Shown here: in pieces, positions 7,013 to 15,818 of the stretch
Numbering within the stretch: position 1 is the first letter of the stretch
How the letters are laid out: the number at the start of each line of letters is the position of its first letter
Source of the DNA: Pseudomonas viridiflava
GTDB taxonomy: Bacteria; Pseudomonadota; Gammaproteobacteria; Pseudomonadales; Pseudomonadaceae
Direction of reading: 5' to 3'
DNA length: 64,000 nucleotides
Assembly: GCF_900585905.1 (NCBI RefSeq)
Contig: NZ_UTVH01000121.1
Coordinates: forward strand, 62,001 to 126,000
Notes under the pieces: model-generated
The model's input: the letters and a program-made list of their open reading frames with translations, nothing else
What the model was told of the DNA's origin: nothing
The model's database searches: none
Program-made: the position numbers and the translations under genes

Positions 7013-8389
7013 TTAAACGGTGTGCAAATACCAGTTGTACTCAAGGTCGGAGATGGAGTGTTCGAACTCTTCCAGCTCGCTCTCTTTGCACGCGACGAAG
7101 ATATCGATGTATTTCGGGTCGATATATTTTGCCATCACTTCACTGTCGTCCAGCTCGCGCAAGGCGTCGCGCAGGTTGTTCGGCAGGCTCTGTTCATGCT
7201 GCTCGTAGGAGTTGCCTTCCACCGGCGCGCCGGGCTCGATCTTGTTGGTCAGGCCGTGATGCACACCCGCCAGCACCGAAGCCATCAGCAGGTACGGATT
7301 GGCGTCTGCACCGGCAACCCGGTGTTCGATGCGCACAGCGTCAGCCGAACCGGTTGGCACGCGTACCGCAACGGTACGGTTGTCCAGACCCCAGGTCGGT
7401 GAGTTGGGCACGTAGAACTGCGCGCCAAAGCGGCGGTACGAATTGACGTTAGGGCACAGGAAGGCCATTTGCGCGGGCAGGGTCTCGAGCACACCGCCGA
7501 TGGCATGACGTAACGCGGCGTTCTGCTCGGGATCCTCGCTGGTGAAGATGTTCTTGCCATCGCGATCGAGGATCGAAATGTGGACGTGCAGCCCATTGCC
7601 CGCCTGGCCCGGGTAAGGCTTGGCCATGAAGGTGGTGTCCATCTCATGGTCGTAGGCGATGTTCTTGATCAGGCGCTTGAGCAGGACCGCGTAATCGCAC
7701 GCCTTCAGCGGGTCGGCGACATGGTGCAGGTTGACTTCGAATTGCGCCGGGGCGCTTTCCTTGACGATGGCGTCAGCGGGAATGCCTTGCTCCTTGGCAC
7801 CTTCGAGAATGTCCTGCAGGCAGTCGACATACTCGTCGAGGTCGTCGATCAGGTACACCTGGGTCGAATGCGGGCGTTTGCCGGAAATCGGCGAGCGTGG
7901 CGGCTGTGGTCGGCCGTTCACGTTCTCCTGATCGATCAGGTAGAACTCCAGCTCGAACGCGGCGCAGATGGTCAGGCCCATTTCGTCGAACTTGGCCACA
8001 ACCTGCCGCAGCACTTCACGCGGATCGGCGAAGAACGGCTCGCCTTCAAGCTCGTGCATGGTCATCAGCAGCTGCGCGGTAGGGCGCTTCTGCCAGGGCT
8101 CATTGCACAGGGTGTCGGGGATTGGATAGCAGATCCGGTCGGCGTCGCCGATGTCCAGACCCAGGCCAGTGCTTTCCACCGTAGAGCCATTGATATCCAG
8201 GGCAAATAAAGAGGCAGGCAGGTTGATGCCCTTCTCGTAAACCTTATGGAGGCTGGTGCGCTCGATGCGCTTGCCGCGCACCACACCATTCATATCTGCA
8301 ATCAGAAGGTCAACGTACAGAACCTCAGGATGTTCCTTAAGGAACGCGTTCGCTTCGTTAAGCTGAACGGCACGCGGGGGTACCGACAT
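7013..8389 (-). CDS. spuI: gamma-glutamylpolyamine synthetase (glutamine synthetase family, SpuI/PuuA-like)
   Basis: 458 residues with the glutamine synthetase fold. The N-terminal beta-grasp contains VDLLIADMNGVVRGKR; the catalytic domain shows AAFELEFYLID, NGLHVHISILD and RIEHRVAGADANPYL. The family adds glutamate to putrescine or other polyamines using ATP, the first step of the gamma-glutamyl polyamine pathway. Together with the second synthetase at 9157 it flanks the spuA remnant, and it is transcribed away from the spu operon. The symbol follows the P. aeruginosa arrangement; the substrate preference (which amine) cannot be told from sequence. Confidence 0.85.
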   Translation of the reverse strand: MSVPPRAVQLNEANAFLKEHPEVLYVDLLIADMNGVVRGKRIERTSLHKVYEKGINLPASLFALDINGSTVESTGLGLDIGDADRICYPIPDTLCNEPWQKRPTAQLLMTMHELEGEPFFADPREVLRQVVAKFDEMGLTICAAFELEFYLIDQENVNGRPQPPRSPISGKRPHSTQVYLIDDLDEYVDCLQDILEGAKEQGIPADAIVKESAPAQFEVNLHHVADPLKACDYAVLLKRLIKNIAYDHEMDTTFMAKPYPGQAGNGLHVHISILDRDGKNIFTSEDPEQNAALRHAIGGVLETLPAQMAFLCPNVNSYRRFGAQFYVPNSPTWGLDNRTVAVRVPTGSADAVRIEHRVAGADANPYLLMASVLAGVHHGLTNKIEPGAPVEGNSYEQHEQSLPNNLRDALRELDDSEVMAKYIDPKYIDIFVACKESELEEFEHSISDLEYNWYLHTV

Positions 8390-8666
8390 GATGCAACACC
8401 TTTGTTGTTAAAAATATCAATCATCGAGCTTTGCGGGATTCAGTCAATCCGAAAGCCATGATGAAGTCAATAGAGCCTCCCTTTGCCCTGAAAGAGCGCA
8501 AAAAGGCAGTTTTTGCCGCAAATAAGGGCGTGTGCCTGACAGCGCAAGACACCGTTAGCCGGGGCTGCAAGAGGGCGTGTTCAAGGTTTTACGCGACAGT
8601 TGTGTAAAAAAATGAACAAGGCTAAGCTCGACCGCAACCCAGAACAGCAACAAATACGGGGGTCCC

Positions 8667-9032
8667 ATGTCACGCCTGCCCTTGATCGGCACCCGCGCCT
8701 GCCACGTGCAGGACGCTCACCCCGCCAATCATCTCTGTGGCCGCGTACAGGTCAGTAGCGCATTGATGGCGGCCGGCGTGGTGAAGAGGCTGCCTGCGTC
8801 CGACTGCCACGTGCCAAGGCTCGCCGCAGCGTCCTTTACCGATTCGCCTTCCATTGTCGAACCCGCTCACTATAGGCGCCAGGCTTGCCGGCTGAAGACT
8901 GCCCGAAACCTTTTTGACCCGCTCGCCACCTTACCGTTTATTCGTGCTGCCGTGGCTTTTGGCGAGCCGGTTTCCGGGATTGGCCGCCGTTTCATGCAGG
9001 TTCATCCAGCGTTTGCTGGACGCGAGCGTTAG
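8667..9032 (+). pseudogene. spuA: decayed spuA (gamma-glutamyl-GABA hydrolase, class I amidotransferase)
   Basis: The 121-codon frame starts MSRLPLIG, as intact SpuA/PuuD proteins do. It later reads SPSIVEPAHY, LPFIRAAVAFGEPVSGIG and RRFMQVHPAF, which line up with the family blocks SPSNVEP.HY and TLPLIRAAV..GVPVLGICRGFQEMNVAF. The nucleophile Cys of GICRG is Gly here (GIGRR). The part between residues 30 and 55 is shortened, and the frame stops right after this block, so the half with the catalytic His and Glu is gone (intact members are about 250 residues). It sits exactly where spuA is expected, ahead of spuB. The alignment is from memory, but several blocks agree in order. Confidence 0.72.
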
Positions 9033-9156
9033 TGCGTACATGAAACAAAACGTTACACGAATACCTTTTCAACCCTATGACGAGCTTCACAACGCGACGC
9101 CGATGCGTCAACACATGCCTGATTCGCGATCAGGACTCTGACCACCTGAGGTATTT

Positions 9157-10515
9157 ATGAGTGCCAACCTCGACCAGCTCACCGATTGGTTGAAAGAACA
9201 CAAGATCACCGAAGTCGAGTGCATGATTGCCGACCTCACCGGGATCACTCGCGGCAAGATCTCCCCCACCAACAAATTCATTGCCGAAAAGGGCATGCGC
9301 TTGCCGGAGAGCGTATTGCTGCAGACAGTGACCGGTGACTACGTCGAAGACGACATCTATTACGAGCTGCTGGATCCGGCGGACATCGACATGTTCTGCC
9401 GCCCGGACGCCAATGCCGTGTATGTCGTGCCATGGGCGGTGGAGCCGACCGCGCAGGTGATTCATGACACCTACGACAAGCAGGGCAACCCGATCGAGCT
9501 GTCGCCGCGCAACGTGCTGAAAAAAGTCCTCAAGCTGTATGCCGATCAAGGCTGGCAGCCGATCGTTGCGCCGGAAATGGAGTTTTACCTGACCAAGCGC
9601 AGCGACGATCCGGATTACCCGTTGCAGCCGCCTGTCGGGCGCTCAGGGCGGCCGGAGACCGGGCGGCAGTCGTTTTCCATTGAGGCGGCCAACGAGTTCG
9701 ACCCGTTGTTCGAAGACGTCTACGACTGGTGCGAGCTGCAAAACCTCGACCTCGACACACTGATCCACGAAGACGGCACTGCGCAGATGGAAATCAACTT
9801 CCGTCATGGCGATGCCCTGTCCCTGGCCGACCAGATTCTGGTGTTCAAGCGCACCATGCGTGAGGCCGCGCTCAAGCACGATGTAGCTGCCACCTTCATG
9901 GCCAAACCAATGACCGGCGAGCCCGGCAGCGCCATGCACCTGCACCAGAGCATCATCGACATCCGCACCGGCAAAAACATCTTCTCCAATGAAGACGGGA
10001 CCATGAGCGAGTTGTTCCTGCAGCACATCGGTGGCCTGCAGAAGCTGATCCCCGAGTTGCTGCCGCTGTTCGCGCCCAACGTCAATTCGTTCCGCCGCTT
10101 CCTGCCCGATACCTCGGCGCCGGTTAACGTGGAGTGGGGCGAAGAAAACCGCACGGTCGGCCTGCGCGTGCCGGATGCCGGGCCGCAGAACCGTCGTGTC
10201 GAAAACCGTTTGCCCGGTGCTGACGCCAACCCTTATCTGGCGATTGCCGCCAGCCTGCTGTGTGGGTTCATCGGTATGGTCGAGCACATCAACCCGAGTG
10301 CGCCGGTGGTGGGGCGTGGTTATGAGCGACGCAATTTGCGCCTGCCGCTGACCATCGAAGATGCGCTGGAGCGGATGGAAAACAGCAAGACCGTGGAGAA
10401 ATACCTGGGTGAGAAATTCATCAAGGGCTACGTCGCGGTCAAGCGTGCCGAGCACGAAAACTTCAAGCGCGTGATCAGTTCCTGGGAGCGTGAGTTCCTG
10501 CTGTTTGCGGTTTGA
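9157..10515 (+). CDS. spuB: gamma-glutamylputrescine synthetase (SpuB, glutamine synthetase family)
   Basis: 452 residues. N-terminal VECMIADLTGITRGKI and catalytic blocks APEMEFYLTKRSDD, GSAMHLHQSI and RRVENRLPGADANPYL mark a glutamine-synthetase-type ligase of the polyamine branch. It uses ATP to join glutamate to putrescine. The ATG at 9157 has GAGG about eight bases upstream. It is the first intact gene of the spuBCDEFGH set, which couples uptake of polyamines to their breakdown. A 76-bp REPIN separates it from spuC. Confidence 0.88.
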   Translation: MSANLDQLTDWLKEHKITEVECMIADLTGITRGKISPTNKFIAEKGMRLPESVLLQTVTGDYVEDDIYYELLDPADIDMFCRPDANAVYVVPWAVEPTAQVIHDTYDKQGNPIELSPRNVLKKVLKLYADQGWQPIVAPEMEFYLTKRSDDPDYPLQPPVGRSGRPETGRQSFSIEAANEFDPLFEDVYDWCELQNLDLDTLIHEDGTAQMEINFRHGDALSLADQILVFKRTMREAALKHDVAATFMAKPMTGEPGSAMHLHQSIIDIRTGKNIFSNEDGTMSELFLQHIGGLQKLIPELLPLFAPNVNSFRRFLPDTSAPVNVEWGEENRTVGLRVPDAGPQNRRVENRLPGADANPYLAIAASLLCGFIGMVEHINPSAPVVGRGYERRNLRLPLTIEDALERMENSKTVEKYLGEKFIKGYVAVKRAEHENFKRVISSWEREFLLFAV

Positions 10516-10534
10516 TGAGAGATAACTCAAACCT

Positions 10535-10610
10535 GTAGGAGCCAACTTGTTGGCGAGACAATGTTCCTGAGCAAGCAGGTCTGGCGCCTCGCCAACAAGT
10601 TGGCTCCTAC
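10535..10610. repeat. REPIN, 76 bp, between spuB and spuC
   Basis: Identical over its whole length to 5514-5589. It can fold into a long hairpin in the spuB-spuC transcript. Confidence 0.9.
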
Positions 10611-10659
10611 AGGAAATTGCATTCCATCGCGAATGGTCATGCAGCATATGGAGTCATGT

Positions 10660-12030
10660 ATGAGTTCCAACAATCCGCAAACCCGCGAATGGCAGGCCTT
10701 GAGCAACGAGCATCACCTGGCCCCGTTCAGCGACTACAAGCAGCTCAAGGACGTTGGGCCGCGCATCATCACCCGTGCCAGCGGTGTTTACCTGTGGGAC
10801 AGCGAAGGCCACAGGATTCTCGACGGCATGTCTGGCCTGTGGTGTGTTGCCATTGGTTATGGCCGCGACGAGCTGGCTGATGCAGCGGCTAAACAGATGC
10901 GCGAGCTGCCTTATTACAACCTGTTCTTCATGACCGCCCACCCGCCGGTGCTGGAGTTGGCCCGGGTCATTTCCCAGGTCGCGCCTGAAGGCATGAACCA
11001 CGTGTTCTTCACCGGTTCAGGCTCTGAAGGCAACGACACCATGTTGCGCATGGTGCGTCATTACTGGGCGATCAAAGGCCAGCCGAACAAGAAAACCATC
11101 ATCAGCCGGGTCAACGGCTATCACGGCTCGACGGTCGCAGGCGCAAGCCTGGGCGGCATGACCTATATGCACGAGCAGGGCGACTTGCCGATCCCGGGTA
11201 TCGTGCACATCCCGCAGCCTTACTGGTTCGGCGAAGGCGGCGACATGACGCCTGACGAGTTTGGCGTCTGGTCCGCCGAGCAACTGGAAAAGAAGATCCT
11301 CGAACTGGGCGTGGACAACGTCGGCGCATTCATTGCCGAGCCGATCCAGGGCGCCGGTGGCGTCATCGTGCCGCCGGACAGCTACTGGCCGAAGATCAAA
11401 GAGATCCTCGCTCGGTACGACATCCTGTTCGTGGCCGATGAAGTGATCTGTGGGTTTGGCCGCACCGGTGAGTGGTTTGGTAGCGATTTCTATGACTTGC
11501 GACCCGACATGATGACCATCGCCAAGGGCCTGACCTCGGGCTACATCCCCATGGGCGGCCTGCTCGTGCGCGATGAAATTGTAGCGGTGCTCAACGAAGG
11601 CGGCGATTTCAACCACGGGTTTACCTATTCGGGTCATCCGGTGGCGGCCGCCGTGGCGCTGGAGAACATTCGCATCCTGCGCGACGAGCAGATCATCGAG
11701 CGCGTAAAAGCCGAAACGGCACCTTATTTGCAAAAGCGTCTGCGTGAACTCAACGATCATCCGCTGGTGGGTGAAGTGCGTGGTGTCGGCCTGTTGGGCG
11801 CCATCGAGCTGGTCAGGGACAAAGCCACCCGCGAGCGCTACACGGGTCGGGGCGCGGGCATGATTTGTCGAACCTTCTGCTTCGACAACGGCCTGATCAT
11901 GCGGGCTGTGGGCGATACCATGATCATTGCGCCGCCCCTGGTGATCACGTTTGCCGAGATCGACGAATTGATTGAAAAAGCTCGCAAATGCCTGGACCTC
12001 ACGCTGGCGCAGTTGCAAGGCCAGGCTTGA
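10660..12030 (+). CDS. spuC: putrescine/polyamine aminotransferase (class III, PLP)
   Basis: 456 residues from the ATG at 10660 (GGAG six bases upstream). A longer open frame from 10561 only reads through the REPIN. Class III aminotransferase features: the GLWCVAIGYGRDEL block, GSGSEGNDTM for the phosphate cup, ADEVICGFGRTGEW, and the PLP lysine in TIAKGLTSGYIPMGG. SpuC transfers the amino group of putrescine (or related amines) to pyruvate, giving 4-aminobutanal. It lies in the cytoplasm and follows spuB in the operon. Confidence 0.9.
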   Translation: MSSNNPQTREWQALSNEHHLAPFSDYKQLKDVGPRIITRASGVYLWDSEGHRILDGMSGLWCVAIGYGRDELADAAAKQMRELPYYNLFFMTAHPPVLELARVISQVAPEGMNHVFFTGSGSEGNDTMLRMVRHYWAIKGQPNKKTIISRVNGYHGSTVAGASLGGMTYMHEQGDLPIPGIVHIPQPYWFGEGGDMTPDEFGVWSAEQLEKKILELGVDNVGAFIAEPIQGAGGVIVPPDSYWPKIKEILARYDILFVADEVICGFGRTGEWFGSDFYDLRPDMMTIAKGLTSGYIPMGGLLVRDEIVAVLNEGGDFNHGFTYSGHPVAAAVALENIRILRDEQIIERVKAETAPYLQKRLRELNDHPLVGEVRGVGLLGAIELVRDKATRERYTGRGAGMICRTFCFDNGLIMRAVGDTMIIAPPLVITFAEIDELIEKARKCLDLTLAQLQGQA

Positions 12031-12033
12031 GTG

Positions 12034-12066
12034 CTGCTGTGGGACCGGTCGGCAGTCCCACAGCAG
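12034..12066 (+). terminator. strong hairpin after spuC, no T run
   Basis: Perfect 12-bp stem CTGCTGTGGGAC / GTCCCACAGCAG with a 9-base loop, starting three bases after the spuC stop. Without a U tract it may attenuate transcription or protect the upstream mRNA end rather than terminate fully. Confidence 0.6.
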
Positions 12067-12164
12067 TCTCATCGTATTCCAGCAGCAGTTCCAAGTCGGC
12101 CCCACCGATATGGAATAGACTTAAGGCCACAAGCCACTACCCCTTACACACTGGAGCTGTACAC

Positions 12165-13262
12165 ATGAAAAAATTTGGCAAGACCCTCCTGGCATTGTCC
12201 CTCATGGGCGTAGTGGCCACCGCTGCGCAGGCCGATGACAAAGTGCTGCACGTGTACAACTGGTCCGACTACATCGCCAAGGACACCATCTCCAAATTCG
12301 AAAAAGAGTCGGGCATCAAAGTCGTCTATGACGTGTTCGACAGCAACGAAACCCTGGAAGCCAAGTTGCTCGCTGGCAAGTCCGGCTACGACATCGTAGT
12401 GCCGTCGAACAATTTCCTGGCCAAGCAGATCAAGGCGGGCGTCTACCAGGAGCTGGATAAGTCCAGGCTGGCCAACTACAAGAATCTGAACACCGACCTG
12501 CTCAAGGCAGTATCGGTCAGCGACCCGGACAACAAGCACGCCTTCCCGTACATGTGGGGCTCGATTGGTATCGGCATCAACCCGGACAAGGTCAAGGCCG
12601 CGCTGGGCGCCGACGCGCCGGTCAACTCCTGGGACCTGCTGTTCAAGCCCGAGAACGCAGCCAAGCTGAAGTCCTGTGGCATCAGCTTCCTCGATTCGCC
12701 CACCGAGATGCTGCCCATCGCCCTGCATTACCTGGGTTACCCGACCGATACCCAGGACAAGAAGCAACTGGCTGAAGCCGAGGCGCTGTTCCTCAAGATT
12801 CGCCCATCGATTGGCTACTTCCATTCCTCCAAGTACATCTCGGACCTGGCCAACGGCAACATCTGCGTAGCGGTCGGTTACTCGGGCGATATCTACCAGG
12901 CCAAGTCTCGCGCCGAAGAAGCCGGTGGCAAGGTCAAGGTCAGCTACAACATTCCGAAGGAAGGTGCGGGCAGCTTCTATGACATGGTCGCCATCCCCAA
13001 GGATGCGGAAAACGTCGACGGCGCCTACAAGTTCATGAATTTCCTGCTGCAGCCGGAAGTCATGGCTGAAATCACCAACGAAGTGCGTTTCCCCAATGGC
13101 AACTCGGCGGCCACCCCGCTGGTCGACAAGGACATCACCGGTGATCCTGGCGTGTACCCGCCGGCTGACGTGCTGGCCAAGCTGTACGCCATCGCCGACC
13201 TGCCTGCTGCCACGCAACGCATCATGACCCGCAGCTGGACCAAGATTAAGTCGGGCAAATAA
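12165..13262 (+). CDS. spuD: polyamine ABC transporter, periplasmic binding protein (SpuD/PotF-like)
   Basis: 365 residues; GGAG eight bases before the ATG at 12165. A signal peptide (MKKFGKTLLALSLMGVVATAAQA) is followed by LHVYNWSDYI, the PotF/PotD signature. Other ligand-site blocks are VFDSNETLEAKLLAGKSGYD and YMWGSIGIGIN. It delivers putrescine to the SpuFGH transporter. The adjacent spuE product is a clear paralogue. The assignment as SpuD (putrescine) rather than SpuE (spermidine) rests on gene order. Confidence 0.88.
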   Translation: MKKFGKTLLALSLMGVVATAAQADDKVLHVYNWSDYIAKDTISKFEKESGIKVVYDVFDSNETLEAKLLAGKSGYDIVVPSNNFLAKQIKAGVYQELDKSRLANYKNLNTDLLKAVSVSDPDNKHAFPYMWGSIGIGINPDKVKAALGADAPVNSWDLLFKPENAAKLKSCGISFLDSPTEMLPIALHYLGYPTDTQDKKQLAEAEALFLKIRPSIGYFHSSKYISDLANGNICVAVGYSGDIYQAKSRAEEAGGKVKVSYNIPKEGAGSFYDMVAIPKDAENVDGAYKFMNFLLQPEVMAEITNEVRFPNGNSAATPLVDKDITGDPGVYPPADVLAKLYAIADLPAATQRIMTRSWTKIKSGK

Positions 13263-13282
13263 TCCCGAGTGCGTCTCGACCT

Positions 13283-13368
13283 GTAGGAGCGAACGTGTTC
13301 GCGAAGCGGTATTTCAGGCACCTATTCATTGAATGTGCCGCCGCCATCGCCAACAAGTTGGCTCCTGC
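13283..13368. repeat. REPIN between spuD and spuE (hybrid arms)
   Basis: The left arm GTAGGAGCGAACGTGTTCGC and the right arm CCAACAAGTTGGCTCCTGC come from two REP subtypes. Confidence 0.8.
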
Positions 13369-13524
13369 AGGTCCAACGCCCCAACGCATCCAAGCCACTG
13401 TCACAGAAAGTTTTTTTGCGATACGCGGTCAACAACGGTAAGTTGCGCCCCCGGTTTTGCGGACCGCGATCTGTTCAGCTCGCCGACACGGGCACCAGAC
13501 CCCACTCAAAAAAGGATTGTTCAC

Positions 13525-14619
13525 GTGTCTATTTCGTTCCTGGCCAAATCCATGTTTGCGGCGGCGTCCCTGACAGCGGCCATCGCTGCCCAGGCAGCGC
13601 CTGCCGTGCATATTTACAACTGGTCCGATTACATCGGCAAAACCACCCTCGACGATTTCGAAAAGAGCACCGGCATCAAGCCGATGTATGACGTGTTCGA
13701 CTCCAACGAAACCCTGGAAGCCAAGCTGCTCGCGGGCCGCACCGGCTATGACGTCGTCGTGCCGTCCAACCATTTTCTGGGCAAGCAGATCAAGGCGGGT
13801 GCGTTTCAGAAGCTCGACAAGAGTCAGCTGCCCAACTACAAGAACCTCGACCCGGCGCTGCTCAAGCGCCTGGAAAAAAACGATCCGGGTAACCAGTACG
13901 CCGTGCCGTATCTGTGGGGCACCAACGGCATCGGCTACAACGTCGAGAAGGTCAAGGCCGCACTGGGCGTCGACAAGATTGATTCCTGGGCGGTGCTGTT
14001 CGAGCCTGAAAACATCAAGAAGCTGCAAAGCTGCGGCGTGGCGATGCTCGATTCAGCCGATGAGATGCTTCCAGCGATGCTCAATTACCTGGGCCTGAAC
14101 CCCAATAGCACCGACGCGGCGGACTACAGGAAAGCCGAAGCCAAGCTCTTGGAGATCCGGCCTTATGTGACCTATTTCCATTCCTCGAAATACATCACTG
14201 ACCTGGCCAACGGCGACATCTGCGTGGCCGCAGGTTTTTCCGGTGACGTGTTCCAGGCCAAGGCCCGGGCTGAAGAGGCCAAGAAAGGCGTGAACATTGC
14301 CTACGCGATTCCGAAAGAAGGTGGCAACCTGTGGTTTGACATGCTGGCTATCCCTGCCGATTCACAGAACACCAAACAGGCCCATGCGTTCATCAACTAT
14401 GTGCTGGAGCCAAAGGTGATCGCACAGGTGAGTGATGAGGTGGGCTATGCCAACCCGAATCCAGCGTCCGATGAGTTCATGGACAAGGATATTCGTGAAG
14501 ACGAAGCGGTCTATCCACCCAAGGACGTGCAGGCACGGCTCTACGTGAATACCGAGCTGCCGCCCAAGATTCAGCGCGTCATGACGCGCAGCTGGACCCG
14601 CATCAAGTCCGGTAAATAA
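13525..14619 (+). CDS. spuE: polyamine ABC transporter, periplasmic binding protein (SpuE-like)
   Basis: 364 residues. I chose the GTG at 13525 because AAGGA lies eight bases upstream and a normal signal peptide follows (SISFLAKSMFAAASLTAAIAA). The mature part starts with AVHIYNWSDYIGKTTL and keeps VFDSNETLEAKLLAGRTGYD. It parallels the spuD product throughout, including the C-terminal MTRSWT.IKSGK. In P. aeruginosa the second binding protein is spermidine-specific; that is assumed here from position. A REPIN separates it from spuD. Confidence 0.87.
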   Translation: MSISFLAKSMFAAASLTAAIAAQAAPAVHIYNWSDYIGKTTLDDFEKSTGIKPMYDVFDSNETLEAKLLAGRTGYDVVVPSNHFLGKQIKAGAFQKLDKSQLPNYKNLDPALLKRLEKNDPGNQYAVPYLWGTNGIGYNVEKVKAALGVDKIDSWAVLFEPENIKKLQSCGVAMLDSADEMLPAMLNYLGLNPNSTDAADYRKAEAKLLEIRPYVTYFHSSKYITDLANGDICVAAGFSGDVFQAKARAEEAKKGVNIAYAIPKEGGNLWFDMLAIPADSQNTKQAHAFINYVLEPKVIAQVSDEVGYANPNPASDEFMDKDIREDEAVYPPKDVQARLYVNTELPPKIQRVMTRSWTRIKSGK

Positions 14620-14675
14620 AAGACCTCGCGCCCGGTCATGCAGGCCGGGCAGCAAACCTGTTTGGAGTTTCACCC

Positions 14676-15818
14676 ATGGCAGTTGCCTCCGGCGCCTACA
14701 AGAAATCACTCGAAGGCGATCAGCAGCCGAAACAGGTGCTGGTCAAGATCGATCGGGTCACGAAGAAATTCGACGAGACGATTGCTGTGGACGACGTGTC
14801 CCTGCAAATCAACAAGGGTGAGATTTTCGCCTTGCTGGGCGGTTCCGGTTCCGGCAAATCCACCTTGCTGCGCATGCTGGCCGGTTTCGAGCGGCCCACC
14901 GAGGGGCGGATTTTCCTCGATGGGGTCGACATCACCGACATGCCGCCGTACGAGCGGCCCATCAACATGATGTTCCAGTCCTATGCGCTGTTCCCGCACA
15001 TGACGGTGGAGCAGAACATCGCCTTCGGCCTGCAGCAGGACAAGCTGCCCAAGGCCGAAGTCACCGAGCGTGTAGCGGAAATGCTGCGCCTGGTGCAGAT
15101 GACCCAGTACGCCCGACGCAAGCCGCATCAGCTGTCTGGCGGCCAGCGCCAGCGGGTCGCCCTGGCACGTTCCCTGGCGAAAAAACCCAAGTTGCTGTTG
15201 CTTGACGAACCCATGGGCGCCCTGGACAAGAAGCTGCGTTCGCAGATGCAGCTGGAGCTGGTGGAGATCATCGAGCGCGTGGGCGTAACCTGCGTCATGG
15301 TGACCCACGATCAGGAAGAGGCCATGACCATGGCCGAGCGCATCGCTATCATGCACCTGGGCTGGATCGCCCAGATCGGCAGCCCGATCGATATCTATGA
15401 AACCCCGACCAGCCGTCTGGTCTGCGAATTCATCGGCAACGTCAACCTGTTCGAAGGCGAAGTCATCGAGGACATGGAAGGCCACGCGCTGATCCGCAGC
15501 CCCGAGCTTGAGCGCAACATTTACGTCGGCCACGGCGTGACCACGTCGGTGGAAGACAAGCACATCACCTACGCGCTGCGCCCGGAAAAGCTGCTGGTGA
15601 CCACCGAACAGCCTGCCTTCGAGTACAACTGGTCGCGGGGCAAGGTACACGACATCGCCTACCTGGGCGGGCACTCGGTGTTCTACGTGCAACTGCCTTG
15701 CGGCAAGCTGGTGCAGTCGTTCGTGGCCAACGCCGAGCGCCAGGGCACCCGGCCGACCTGGGGCGATGAAGTGTACGTCTGGTGGGAAGACGACAGTGGC
15801 GTGGTATTGCGCTCATGA
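14676..15818 (+). CDS. spuF: polyamine ABC transporter ATP-binding protein (PotG-like)
   Basis: 380 residues. Walker A GGSGSGKST, signature LSGGQRQRVALARSL, Walker B LLLLDEPMGALD and switch VTHDQEEAMTM, followed by a C-terminal TOBE domain (about 290-380) typical of the PotA/PotG group. It energises import through the SpuG/SpuH permeases. GGAG precedes the ATG, and the stop overlaps the spuG start. Confidence 0.92.
   Translation: MAVASGAYKKSLEGDQQPKQVLVKIDRVTKKFDETIAVDDVSLQINKGEIFALLGGSGSGKSTLLRMLAGFERPTEGRIFLDGVDITDMPPYERPINMMFQSYALFPHMTVEQNIAFGLQQDKLPKAEVTERVAEMLRLVQMTQYARRKPHQLSGGQRQRVALARSLAKKPKLLLLDEPMGALDKKLRSQMQLELVEIIERVGVTCVMVTHDQEEAMTMAERIAIMHLGWIAQIGSPIDIYETPTSRLVCEFIGNVNLFEGEVIEDMEGHALIRSPELERNIYVGHGVTTSVEDKHITYALRPEKLLVTTEQPAFEYNWSRGKVHDIAYLGGHSVFYVQLPCGKLVQSFVANAERQGTRPTWGDEVYVWWEDDSGVVLRS

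Noticed and set aside
6729..7016. Possible immunity gene after the RHS gene
   Set aside because: The frame lacks a ribosome site, its second half translates REP sequence and it overlaps the spuI end.
8461..8666. Sigma-54 site in the spuI-spuA gap
   Set aside because: A GG...GC pair was tried (GGCACACG ... TTTGC) but the spacing is 15 rather than 10.
10561..10659. N-terminal extension of SpuC
   Set aside because: It translates REPIN sequence (also seen at 5541-5596), and the ATG at 10660 has GGAG and the homologous start.
11017..12105. 362-codon minus-strand frame opposite spuC
   Set aside because: Antisense shadow; spuC carries all class III aminotransferase motifs.
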